DNA of 64,000 bases from Bordetella sp. LUAb4 (lineage in GTDB: Bacteria > Pseudomonadota > Gammaproteobacteria > Burkholderiales > Burkholderiaceae_B), in assembly GCF_021325795.1 (NCBI RefSeq), contig NZ_JAHPZX010000010.1, positions 1 through 64,000 on the forward strand. Direction: 5' to 3'. How positions within the stretch are numbered: position 1 is the first letter of the stretch; every line of letters starts with the position of its first letter. The notes beneath the pieces are model-generated. The model searched no databases, was not told the origin of the DNA, and saw only the letters and a list, made by a program, of their open reading frames with translations. Positions 41,276 through 49,530 of the stretch are shown here, in pieces. A program made the position numbers and the translations under genes.

Positions 41276-41351
41276 AACGTTGTGGGAACGTTGTGGGAAC
41301 GTGTGGGAACGTTGTGGAAACGTTGTGGAAACGTTAAGGGAACGTTGTGGG
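41276..41351. repeat. 11-bp tandem repeat, seven units
   Basis: Units of aacgttgtggg start at 41276, 41287, 41298 (one base short), 41308, 41319, 41330 and 41341. Units 4 and 5 end in a, unit 6 reads aacgttaaggg. Each contains the palindrome aacgtt. The 11-base period is close to one helical turn. Confidence 0.95.
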
Positions 41352-41521
41352 GTGCAGGTGCCCTGAGGCGCTGTGAGGCTGCAGTGAGGTCGCGATGAGG
41401 TCGCGATGAAGGCAACCATGCCTGCGCAGCCCCGGGAGCGCGCGTCGCGACGGTCGCTGGTGCACTCGCGCCCGCGGTGGCCCTGTCCGTGATCCACACC
41501 GTGCCCACAGTCAGGGCGGAA

Positions 41522-41985
41522 CCATAGGGGCGATAGCCCAAAGAAGGGGGCGATGGGGGATCCCCCATCACCTAGAAAATTTCTCCGCCGGCGCGTTACC
41601 CGACGTCCGACGGTGGTTTGCGCTGGGACGGCCCGGCGCGTTGGTCAGGCCGAGGCGGTGCCCGGTCCGCTATCTACGTCGCGCCCACAAGCAGGGCGGG
41701 GCCATAGGGGCGATAGCCCAAAGAGGGGGCGATGGGGGATCCCCATCACCTAAAAAATTTCTTCGCCGGCGCGTCACCCGACGTCCGACGAGGGTTTGCG
41801 CCGGGACTGCCCCGGCGCGTTGGTCAGGCCGAGGCGGTGCCCGGTCCGCTATCTACGTCGTGCCCACAAGCAGGGCGGGGCCATAGGGGCGATAGCCCAA
41901 AGAGGGGGCGATGGGGGATCCCCCATCACCTAAAAAATTTCTTCGCCGGCGCGTTATTCCGGCGCCCGGCGGCGGACCGCGCTGC
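41522..41985. repeat. Tandem repeat of about 180 bp, between two and three copies
   Basis: Copies start with ccataggggcgatagccc at 41522, 41702 and 41881, giving periods of 180 and 179 bases. The third copy fades by about 41985, and a degenerate partial copy precedes the first (from about 41484). Every copy contains a palindrome gatgggggat(c)ccccatc (41552-41569, 41731-41747, 41910-41927). Other inverted repeats, such as gcgccggg/cccggcgc in copy 2, add more potential structure. Open frames through it (gdppspkkflrrr-like) have no ribosome sites and look incidental. The array sits directly upstream of the LysR gene. Confidence 0.93.
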
Positions 41986-42009
41986 CCTCACTTCCCAGGT
42001 AGATTCACC

Positions 42010-43005
42010 ATGACTCCCGAGCAACTTCTGACCTTTGCTTACGTAGCGGATGCGGGGAATATCAGTCGCGCCGGCGAGATGCTGCATCTATCGCAGCCAG
42101 CGGTGTCCGGGCAATTGCGCGCCCTGCAGGATTGGTTCGGCGAACCGCTATACCGCCGCCGCGGTCACGGCGTGGTGCTGACCAGCGCCGGTGAACGGCT
42201 GGCGGAGCAGGCGCGGCTGCTGCGCCAGGCTTACGGCCAGGCTCGCGCGGTCCGCGACGACTGGCGCAACGTCGCGTCGGGCACCCTGCGCCTGGGCGCC
42301 AGCACGACGCCCGCCAGCTATCTGCTACCGGCCCTGGTGGCCGAGTTCCGCCAACGCTATCCGGCCGTCGTCCTGCATCTGTCGGACGGCAACACCGCGC
42401 AGATCGTGCAGCGCCTGCCCTTGCTGGACATGGCTTTCATCGAAGGCGAAGTGCCCGCCGGCCTGCCAGCCGATACCGAGGCCCATGCCTGGCGTCGCGA
42501 CGAGGTCGTGGCGGTCGTGCGGGCCGATCACCCGCTAGGCCAGGGAAGCTCAGCCACGCTGGCGCAATTGGCCAGCTATTCCCTGGTGATGCGCGAGCCG
42601 GGGTCGGGCGTGCGGGGCTTGGTGGAGCAGGCGTTCGCGCAATCCGGCCTGGCGCCTGAAGTGGCGTTGGAGCTGGCGGGTGTGGAGGGCGTCAAGCAAG
42701 CCGTGCGAGCCGGACTGGGCGTGGGCTTCGTCTCGGCCATGTCGATGCGGCACGAGGACGGGGCGTTGAAGGCGCTGCGGATCGTGGCGCCTGGCAAGCG
42801 GCGCGGCACTGCTGGCACTGAAGGCATCCCAGACATTCCAGGCACCGAAGCCATCGCAGGAACAAAAGCCATCGCGGCAACAGAGGGCCCCCAAGGACTG
42901 ACCCGCACGCTAAGCATCCTGCTGCCGCACGCCAGCGCCCCGGCCCGCGCCGCCGCGCTATTTCTAGACCTCTGCCGCCGCGAGGCCGCTGCCCCGGTCG
43001 CTTGA
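42010..43005 (+). CDS. LysR-family transcriptional regulator, YeiE-like
   Basis: A 331-residue regulator. Helix-turn-helix at residues 2-60 (LLTFAYVADAGNISRAGEML, then LSQPAVSGQLRALQDWFGEPLYRR) and a substrate-binding effector domain from about residue 90 (GTLRLGASTTPASYLLPALV). The divergent YeiH-family gene suggests it controls that permease, as YeiE-type regulators do. Residues about 265-300 are a low-complexity insert (Gly-Thr-Glu-Ala-Ile-Ala type) not expected in the family. ATG 42010 has aggt upstream; the frame remains open into the repeat array but that part is not supported. Confidence 0.9.
   Translation: MTPEQLLTFAYVADAGNISRAGEMLHLSQPAVSGQLRALQDWFGEPLYRRRGHGVVLTSAGERLAEQARLLRQAYGQARAVRDDWRNVASGTLRLGASTTPASYLLPALVAEFRQRYPAVVLHLSDGNTAQIVQRLPLLDMAFIEGEVPAGLPADTEAHAWRRDEVVAVVRADHPLGQGSSATLAQLASYSLVMREPGSGVRGLVEQAFAQSGLAPEVALELAGVEGVKQAVRAGLGVGFVSAMSMRHEDGALKALRIVAPGKRRGTAGTEGIPDIPGTEAIAGTKAIAATEGPQGLTRTLSILLPHASAPARAAALFLDLCRREAAAPVA
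42808..42890 (+). repeat. Degenerate short repeat inside the LysR gene
   Basis: Related units such as ggcactgaaggcatccca, ggcaccgaagccatcgca and ggaacaaaagccatcgcg encode a Gly-Thr-Glu-Ala-Ile-Ala pattern. Less GC-rich than the surrounding gene, consistent with a recent expansion. Confidence 0.7.
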
Positions 43006-43083
43006 CGCCAGACGCTGCCCTGCGGGGCATCAACGCGTCATCAATAACGTCTGGTCGCCGTCACCCGCTACACGCCGCCCGGC

Positions 43084-43101
43084 GCAGGACACCCGTCCTG
43101 C
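43084..43101 (-). terminator. Hairpin after the M20 amidohydrolase gene
   Basis: gcaggac (43084-43090), loop accc, gtcctgc (43095-43101), immediately after the stop codon on the minus strand. No T run, so termination is only possible, not clear. Confidence 0.35.
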
Positions 43102-44301
43102 TCAACGTTCCCGCCCCAGCCACTGGCGCGCCACTTCCACCCAATACGTCCCGCCCAAGGGCAGCAGATCGTCGTTGAAGTCATAGCTGCCGTTGTGCAG
43201 CATGCAAGGCCCCAGCCCGTGGCCGGCGTCGCGATGGCCGCCTTCACCATTGCCTATCCAGACGTAGGCGCCTTCCTTGACCTGCAGCATGAAGGCAAAG
43301 TCCTCCGCACCCATGGTTGGCTGGACGTCGGCATTGACGTTTTCCGCCCCCACCATGCCCCGCATCACCTCGGCGCAGAAGGCCGCATGCGCGGGATGGT
43401 TGATGGTGGGCGGATAGTTGCGCGAAAAGATGAACTCGACCTGGCAATCCATGGCGGCGCAGGTGTGCTCGATGATCTCGCGCATGCGGCGCTCGATCAG
43501 GTCCAGCGCCTCCAGCGTAAAGGTGCGCACGGTGCCCCGCATGACGGCCTCGGTGGGCACCACATTGTCGGCGCTGCCGGTGTGGATCTGCGTGATGCTG
43601 AGTACCGCGGCGTCCAGCGGATTGCGGTTGCGCGTGATGATGGTCTGCAGCGACTGCGCCACCTGCACCGCCGCCATCACCGGATCGACCCCCAGATTGG
43701 GCATGCCCGCATGCGTGCCCTTGCCGGTGATATTGATGATGAACTCGTTGCTGGATGCCATGATGGGGCCGGACGTCAGGCCGAAGGTGCCGACCTTCAT
43801 GCCGGGCCAGTTATGCATGCCGAACACCGCTTCCATCGGGAATTTTTCGAACAAGCCATCGTCCACCATCCGCTTGGCGCCGCCGCCGTTTTCCTCGGCG
43901 GGCTGGAAAATCACGTACACGGTGCCGTCGAAATCGCGCTGGTCGGCCAGGTAGCGGGCGGCCGCCAGAAGCATGGCGGTATGGCCGTCATGACCGCAGG
44001 CATGCATCTTCCCGGGGTTGCGGCTGGCGTGTTCGAACGTGTTGATTTCCTGCATGGGCAAGGCGTCCATGTCGGCGCGCAGGCCCACCGCGCGGCCATT
44101 GTCGGCGCGGCCCTTGATGATGCCGACCACGCCGGTTCCGGCCAGGCCCCGATGGGTGGGTATGCCCCAGCCTTCCAGTTGAGCGGCGACCACGTCAGCG
44201 GTACGGTGCTCCTCATAGGATAGTTCCGGATGCGCGTGCAGGTCGCGGCGGATGGCGGCGATTTCCGCTTGCCAGGCGATGATGGGTTCGAGCAGGTTCA
44301 T
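43102..44301 (-). CDS. M20-family amidohydrolase (hippurate hydrolase-like), second copy
   Basis: A 399-residue paralogue of the enzyme at 1471-2664. [21 protein letters not shown] opens the domain (read with its flanks), metal ligands lie in HACGHDGH (H100, C102, H104, H107), and FQPAEENGGGAK and TMGAEDFAFML complete the site. The lid carries GKGTHAGMPNLGVDP. ATG 44301 is chosen since the conserved start follows; the frame is open further upstream. It is divergent from fadD with 121 bases between, and the substrate is unknown. Confidence 0.92.
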   Translation of the reverse strand: MNLLEPIIAWQAEIAAIRRDLHAHPELSYEEHRTADVVAAQLEGWGIPTHRGLAGTGVVGIIKGRADNGRAVGLRADMDALPMQEINTFEHASRNPGKMHACGHDGHTAMLLAAARYLADQRDFDGTVYVIFQPAEENGGGAKRMVDDGLFEKFPMEAVFGMHNWPGMKVGTFGLTSGPIMASSNEFIINITGKGTHAGMPNLGVDPVMAAVQVAQSLQTIITRNRNPLDAAVLSITQIHTGSADNVVPTEAVMRGTVRTFTLEALDLIERRMREIIEHTCAAMDCQVEFIFSRNYPPTINHPAHAAFCAEVMRGMVGAENVNADVQPTMGAEDFAFMLQVKEGAYVWIGNGEGGHRDAGHGLGPCMLHNGSYDFNDDLLPLGGTYWVEVARQWLGRER

Positions 44302-44422
44302 GGGGCACCATAGGGGCGCGTTACGGATAGGCGCGGCTGCGGGCGGCGCCGGTAGGCGCACGCCGGGGAGGGGACATCTGAGCGTATCATCAAACCCAAA
44401 ACATACTAAATGGAGACTAACC

Positions 44423-46150
44423 ATGCCCCGTCCATGGCTCAGCCACTATCCGCAGGGTGTTCCCGCGGATATTTCCGCCGATGGATATGTGTCCCTGGTC
44501 GATCTGCTGGATCGGGCCTGCGAGCGCTATGCCAGCCGGGTGGCCTGCACGGCGCTGGGCACCGACATCAGCTACGGACGGCTGGATCGCCATGCCCGCT
44601 ATTTCGCCGGCTGGCTGCAATCGCTGCAACTTGCGCCGGGCACGCGGGTCGCCCTGATGATGCCCAATGTCCCGGCCTACCTGGCGTGCTTGCTGGGCGT
44701 GTTGCGGGCCGGCCATGTGGTGGTCAACGTCAATCCGCTGTACAAGCCGGCCGAGCTGCGGCGGCAACTGGAAGACAGCGGCGCCGAAGTCATCGTCGTG
44801 CTGGAACGTTTCGCGCACGTGGTGCAGGCCCTGCGGGAGGGGCAGGGGACGCAGGAAGTACGCGGCGCGGGGAAGGGATCTCAGGCGCAGAACCCATCCG
44901 CCCAGGTGGCGCTGCGCCACGTGGTCGTCGTGGCCATCGGCGATCTGCTGGGCGGGTTCAAGGAAGTCCTCGTCAACGTCGTGGCGCGCCACGTCAAGAA
45001 GTTGGTGCCGCCCTGGCGCATCGCCGGCGCCCGCAAGCTGACGGCGGTATTGCACGCAGGCCGGCGCGCCGGCTTCAAGCCGCCGGTGCTGTCCATGGAC
45101 AACCTGGCCGTGCTGCAATATACGGGCGGCACCACGGGTATTCCGAAGGGGGCGATGCTGACCCACCGCAATCTGGTCAACAATGTCCTGCAGACCGAAG
45201 CGGTGGCATGGCCCGCTTTGCATGACATTCCCGGGCAGATGACCATCCTCAGCGCGTTGCCGCTGTATCACGTGTTCGCCATGACGGTTTGCGGCCTGTA
45301 CGGCATCCATGCGGGGATGCGCAACCTGCTGATACTCGATCCGCGTGATCACGCGACGCTGGTGAAAGCGTGGCAGCGTACGCCGGTGAATATTTTCCCA
45401 GGGGTCAACACGCTGTTCAACGCCTTGTCGCACAACGCCGCTTTCGCCGCGCTGGATTTTTCAGCCTTGCGGCTGACCTTCGGCGGCGGGATGGCGGTGC
45501 AGGGCGCGGTGGCGGAGCGCTGGATGAAGATGACGGGGCGGCCGGTGATCGAGGGCTATGGCTTGTCGGAAACCGCGCCGGTGGCCGCCGTCAATCCGAC
45601 CAATTCGCTGATCTACTCCGGCAGCATCGGCTTGCCGGTGCCCTCGACCGACATCGCCATTCTGGACGATGCCGGCGGGCAGGTGGACTATGGCGAACGG
45701 GGCGAGGTCTGCATCCGCGGTCCGCAAGTCATGCGGGGGTATTGGCGCCGGCCGGACGAGACGCGCATGGTGATGACCGAGGACGGTTTTTTCCGCACCG
45801 GTGACATCGGCGTGATGGACGAACAGGGCTACGTCCGCATCGTCGATCGCAAGAAGGACATGATCACGGTCTCGGGCTTCAAGGTCTATCCGAATGAAGT
45901 CGAGGATGCGATTGCCGCCTTGCCGGGCGTGCGTGAAGTGGCGGCCGTGGGTGTCGACGACACCCACTCCGGCGAAGTGGTGAAAGCCTACGTGGTACGC
46001 GACGATGAAGCCCTGACCGAGGCTCAGGTGAAGGACTGGTGCCGCACGCGCCTGACCGGCTACAAATGCCCGCGCATGGTGGAATTCCGCGCCGAGTTGC
46101 CCAAGAGCAATGTGGGCAAGATCTTGCGGCGCGAGCTGCGCGGGCAGTGA
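44423..46150 (+). CDS. fadD: Long-chain acyl-CoA synthetase
   Basis: A 575-residue AMP-forming ligase activating fatty acids with CoA. AMP-binding motif YTGGTTGIPKGAM, then GYGLSETAPV, the adenylate-binding YGERGEVCIRGPQVMRGYW and FRTGDIGVMDEQGYVRIVDRKKD (split by the hinge), and the C-terminal catalytic lysine region PKSNVGKILRRELR. Start MPRPWLSHYP has TGGAGA at 44411-44416. An Arg/Gly/Gln-containing insert near residues 135-160 (REGQGTQEVRGAGKGSQAQ) is less conserved in character. It converges on suhB with a 10-base gap. Confidence 0.93.
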   Translation: MPRPWLSHYPQGVPADISADGYVSLVDLLDRACERYASRVACTALGTDISYGRLDRHARYFAGWLQSLQLAPGTRVALMMPNVPAYLACLLGVLRAGHVVVNVNPLYKPAELRRQLEDSGAEVIVVLERFAHVVQALREGQGTQEVRGAGKGSQAQNPSAQVALRHVVVVAIGDLLGGFKEVLVNVVARHVKKLVPPWRIAGARKLTAVLHAGRRAGFKPPVLSMDNLAVLQYTGGTTGIPKGAMLTHRNLVNNVLQTEAVAWPALHDIPGQMTILSALPLYHVFAMTVCGLYGIHAGMRNLLILDPRDHATLVKAWQRTPVNIFPGVNTLFNALSHNAAFAALDFSALRLTFGGGMAVQGAVAERWMKMTGRPVIEGYGLSETAPVAAVNPTNSLIYSGSIGLPVPSTDIAILDDAGGQVDYGERGEVCIRGPQVMRGYWRRPDETRMVMTEDGFFRTGDIGVMDEQGYVRIVDRKKDMITVSGFKVYPNEVEDAIAALPGVREVAAVGVDDTHSGEVVKAYVVRDDEALTEAQVKDWCRTRLTGYKCPRMVEFRAELPKSNVGKILRRELRGQ

Positions 46151-46160
46151 GCGGCGTGCT

Positions 46161-47048
46161 TCAGCCTTTCCTGGCGGGAGGCGCGGTCAAGTGCGGGGCC
46201 AGCATGCCCTTCAAGGCCTCGGCGATCTTCGGGTTGCCCGACACCACATAGCCGCCGATGGGCCAGGGGTCGACGCCGTACATGTCTTCGGCCACGCCGC
46301 CTGCTTCACGCAGGATCAAGGTGCCGGCGGCTACGTCCCAGGGCGCCAGGCCCATTTCCCAATAGCCGTCGAAACGTCCAGCCGCTGTCCAGGCCAGATC
46401 CAGCGCCGCCGCGCCCAGCCGGCGTACGCCGCGGGTGTTCTCGATGGCGTAGTGCAAGGTCGGCATGTATTGCCCGGCGAACGAAAAGTCGCGGAACGGA
46501 AAACCCGTGGCCAGCACGGCGTCGTCCAGCGTGGCGGTGCGCGAGCAGTGGATGCGGTGGCCGTTGAGCCAGGCGCCGATGCCGTAGACGGCATTGAACA
46601 GTTCTTCCCGGCAGGGGTCGTAGATGGCCGCCACCACCGGGGTGTCCACATCCACCGTGGTGCCCGCGGCGACCTGGGTGCCGGCGTGGGCGATCAATGC
46701 GATCGACACGGCATAATGCGGGATGCCATGCAGGAAATTGGTGGTGCCGTCCAGCGGGTCGATATACCAGGTGGCGCGGCCGGCAACCTGGCCGCCGGTT
46801 TCTTCGGCAACGATGCCGAATTGCGGCGTGCGCGCGCGCAATTCCTGGATGACCGCTTCTTCGGCCTCGCGGTCCGCTTGGGACACCAGATCGTTACGGG
46901 CCTTGCGGTCGATCACCAGATCGGCGCGATGGTGCGAATACGATTGCAGGATGGCGGCGCCGGCGTGTGCCGCCGTCACCGCGGCATCCAAGGCCGCGCC
47001 CAGGTCGAGAGGTCCTTCCGTCGACGGAGTCTGGCTGGTGTTTTGCAT
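46161..47048 (-). CDS. suhB: Inositol monophosphatase family protein
   Basis: A 295-residue Mg2+-dependent phosphatase of the SuhB/IMPase family. Metal-site motifs are GIVAEETGG, YIDPLDGTTNF(L)HGIPHYA and the late GLAPWDVAAGTLILREAGG. Residues 1-20 form a polar extension. SuhB in other bacteria also takes part in rRNA transcription antitermination; whether this one does is not visible. It diverges from mnmC. Confidence 0.93.
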   Translation of the reverse strand: MQNTSQTPSTEGPLDLGAALDAAVTAAHAGAAILQSYSHHRADLVIDRKARNDLVSQADREAEEAVIQELRARTPQFGIVAEETGGQVAGRATWYIDPLDGTTNFLHGIPHYAVSIALIAHAGTQVAAGTTVDVDTPVVAAIYDPCREELFNAVYGIGAWLNGHRIHCSRTATLDDAVLATGFPFRDFSFAGQYMPTLHYAIENTRGVRRLGAAALDLAWTAAGRFDGYWEMGLAPWDVAAGTLILREAGGVAEDMYGVDPWPIGGYVVSGNPKIAEALKGMLAPHLTAPPARKG

Positions 47049-47242
47049 GCGGTGTGACCTTTATACGTAAGGGGCGGGCAACGAACCTGGCAATGTGCCG
47101 GCTTGCTTCCCGCGCCTGATGGAATGGGGTTTACGTGCGCCAGATCATGCCAAGGGTGTAATCTGCCGGCCGCGCTACTCGCGATTCTACGCTTTCAAGT
47201 TCAACGCAATAGGTACGCGGCGGATTGCCGGGTCACTCACCG

Positions 47243-49264
47243 ATGTCTTCGTTGTTTTCCTATCAGCCCCTGATACCCGCCGAGCCGGCCACGGATGCGC
47301 GCGGCATTCCCTATAGCGACCGCTATGGCGACGTCTATCACTCTCCGCACGGGCCCTGGGGGCAGATCGACTATGTCTTCCTGCGCGGCAACGGCCTGCC
47401 TGGGCGCTGGCAGGGCAGGCAGGCCTTCACGGTCTGCGAGACCGGCTTTGGCCTGGGGCTGAATTTCCTCGGCTTGTGGCGGGCATGGCGCGCGGACCCG
47501 GCGCGGTCGCGGCGTCTGCATATCGTGTCCTTTGAAGCCCACCCTTGGCGGCGCGACGATCTGGGGCGGCATTTGCGTGAGCTGGCGGGGGCGGATGACG
47601 TGTGGCCCCTGGCTGAAGCGTTGTTACGGCAATGGCCACCGCTATTGCCAGGCGTGCATCGGCTGGAGTTCGAGCAGGGGGACGTGACGCTGACGCTGGT
47701 GTTCGGCGACGCCGCCACGTACGTGCCGCGCATGCGCTTCGGCGCGGATGCCTTTGTCCTGGACGGCTTTGCGCCCAGGCGCAATCCGGCCATGTGGACG
47801 CCCGAGTTGATACAGGCCCTGGCGGCGCACGCCCTGCCGGGCGCCACCCTGGCCACGTGGTGCAGCGCGGGCGCGGTACGCCGGACCTTGCGTGACGTGG
47901 GTTTCGACATCAGCCGGGAGGCCGGCTTCGGCACCAAGACGCACATGGTGACGGGGCGGTGGATCGGTGGGGCCGGGGCGGGAGCCTATTTGAGCGGGGC
48001 GCTGACCGAACGCGTGCGGACGGGCTATGTCCTGGTGGTCGGAGCGGGGCTGGCGGGCGCTGGCGTGGCGCATGCCTTGGCCTTGCGCGGCCTCTCCGTG
48101 ATGGTGGTCGATGCCCCTCCGGTCGATGGGCCCGGTCAGACGGGCACGGCGCCGCACGGCGGTCATCTGGCCGCGGCGCTGACGCCTCTTGTTTCCCGTG
48201 ACGATAACGTCCGCGCACGGTTGTCGCGCGCCGGCAGCCAGCGCGCGTTGGCCCGCTGGCTGGGCCTGGCCGCGCCGGCGGCGCCCTTGCGCTGCGGCAC
48301 CTTGCAGCTGACGCGCGATCGTGGCCGTGGTGGCAAGGCCGCCACGGCAGCAACCACACCTGCAGCAGTACCACCAGCCGAGACGGATTTGGATGCGGCG
48401 AATGAGAGCATGCTGGCAGCGTTGGGGTTCCCGGCGCAATGGTTGCGTGCCGTGGACGCAGAGGAAGCCGCGCGTCTTGCCGGCGTGCCGGTGTCGCGGG
48501 GCGGTCTGTACTTCGCGGACGGATTGCTGGTACAGCCACAGCCCTTGATCGACGCCTTGCTGGATACGCCCGGCATTGTCCGCCGAACGGCGCGCGTCCT
48601 GCGGCTACAGGCAGGGGCTGAAGGCTGGGTCGCCGAGATCGAGCGTCACGCCGCGGACGAACACAGCGCGGAAAGCGGTGGAAAAGTCGGCCAATTGCCG
48701 CCGGCAGCGGCGGTGGTGCTGGCCAATGCGGCCGGCACGCCCGGTGTGCTGGCGGCCAGCGGCCTGTTGGCGCGCCTGCCTCGTGTGGCGCAGATGCACG
48801 CCTTGGCGGGCGAGGTCACGCAGATCGACGCCGGCCTGCTGGGGGGTGGCCCGCGCTGCATCATCGGCGGTGAAGGGTACCTGCTGCCTGCCGTCGATGA
48901 CGCATGCGTGGCGGGCAGCACCTACGTCCATGGCGCAACTTCGGCGGATGTCAGTCCGGCGGGCCAGGGCGTATGCCTGAACAAGGCAGCCGCCCTGCTC
49001 AGCGGGGACCCCGCTACCGTGCTGGCGGAGTTGGCGGCCGCCGCAACCCCCCTGTCGGGCTGGGCAGGCTGGCGCGCGGTCCTGCCCGGCCGCTTGCCGG
49101 CCATCGGCCCCGTTCCGGACGCACCCGGACTGCTTCTGGCCACCGGATACGCTTCCCGCGGGCTGAGTTGGAGTGCCCTGGCGGGAGATATCATCGCGGC
49201 GATTTTGTGTGGAGAACCACTCCCTTTGGAGGACGATCTTCTGTCGGAGATCTCGCCGCGGTGA
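47243..49264 (+). CDS. mnmC: Bifunctional tRNA mnm5s2U synthesis protein MnmC
   Basis: A 673-residue fusion of two activities completing the wobble-uridine modification mnm5s2U34. The N-terminal methyltransferase (about 1-235) has [26 protein letters not shown] (SAM site), [17 protein letters not shown] and MVTGRW. The FAD-dependent oxidoreductase (about 255-673) has [19 protein letters not shown] and the late [12 protein letters not shown]. Length and order match E. coli MnmC. Start ATG 47243; an in-frame ATG 18 bases upstream is possible. Confidence 0.95.
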   Translation: MSSLFSYQPLIPAEPATDARGIPYSDRYGDVYHSPHGPWGQIDYVFLRGNGLPGRWQGRQAFTVCETGFGLGLNFLGLWRAWRADPARSRRLHIVSFEAHPWRRDDLGRHLRELAGADDVWPLAEALLRQWPPLLPGVHRLEFEQGDVTLTLVFGDAATYVPRMRFGADAFVLDGFAPRRNPAMWTPELIQALAAHALPGATLATWCSAGAVRRTLRDVGFDISREAGFGTKTHMVTGRWIGGAGAGAYLSGALTERVRTGYVLVVGAGLAGAGVAHALALRGLSVMVVDAPPVDGPGQTGTAPHGGHLAAALTPLVSRDDNVRARLSRAGSQRALARWLGLAAPAAPLRCGTLQLTRDRGRGGKAATAATTPAAVPPAETDLDAANESMLAALGFPAQWLRAVDAEEAARLAGVPVSRGGLYFADGLLVQPQPLIDALLDTPGIVRRTARVLRLQAGAEGWVAEIERHAADEHSAESGGKVGQLPPAAAVVLANAAGTPGVLAASGLLARLPRVAQMHALAGEVTQIDAGLLGGGPRCIIGGEGYLLPAVDDACVAGSTYVHGATSADVSPAGQGVCLNKAAALLSGDPATVLAELAAAATPLSGWAGWRAVLPGRLPAIGPVPDAPGLLLATGYASRGLSWSALAGDIIAAILCGEPLPLEDDLLSEISPR

Positions 49265-49530
49265 TATTGCGCCTTTGGCTTATTGTCAGGAATTGGGCGC
49301 AATTGGCGGAATTTCGCTGCCAGTTGGCTGCTCTTCTCGTTCCGCCGCAGCCGCGCCCGGCGGCGTCATCCACGCAAAATGAGTGCTCGCTTCGCCGCCT
49401 GGGCGCATACTTACGCGCGCCTCTCGGGCCCCTCATGCGGCCCCAAAAAGTGAGTCGAGTTTATTTCAGCGGATAAATCCGTCAAAATAGCGCCTTTTGG
49501 TGCTTTTTTGGCTTCTGCGGGGGATGCTCT

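Larger units (their letters stand above)
41167..42009. other. YeiH-LysR divergent intergenic region
   Basis: An 843-base gap, from the left: an AT-rich probable promoter zone with the palindrome at 41249, the 11-bp array, about 130 bases of unremarkable GC-rich sequence, then the 180-bp array reaching to 25 bases before the LysR start. No gene is supported in it. Confidence 0.7.

Noticed and set aside
41276-41985. CRISPR array
   Set aside because: The 11-bp units are contiguous with no spacers, and the 180-bp units are wholly repeated with no unique spacers. No cas genes are present.
41553-42013. Short repeated open frames inside the 180-bp array, one continuing into the LysR gene
   Set aside because: No ribosome sites, no family resemblance, and the frames exist only because the unit length is divisible by three in one copy. 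The LysR protein starts normally at 42010.
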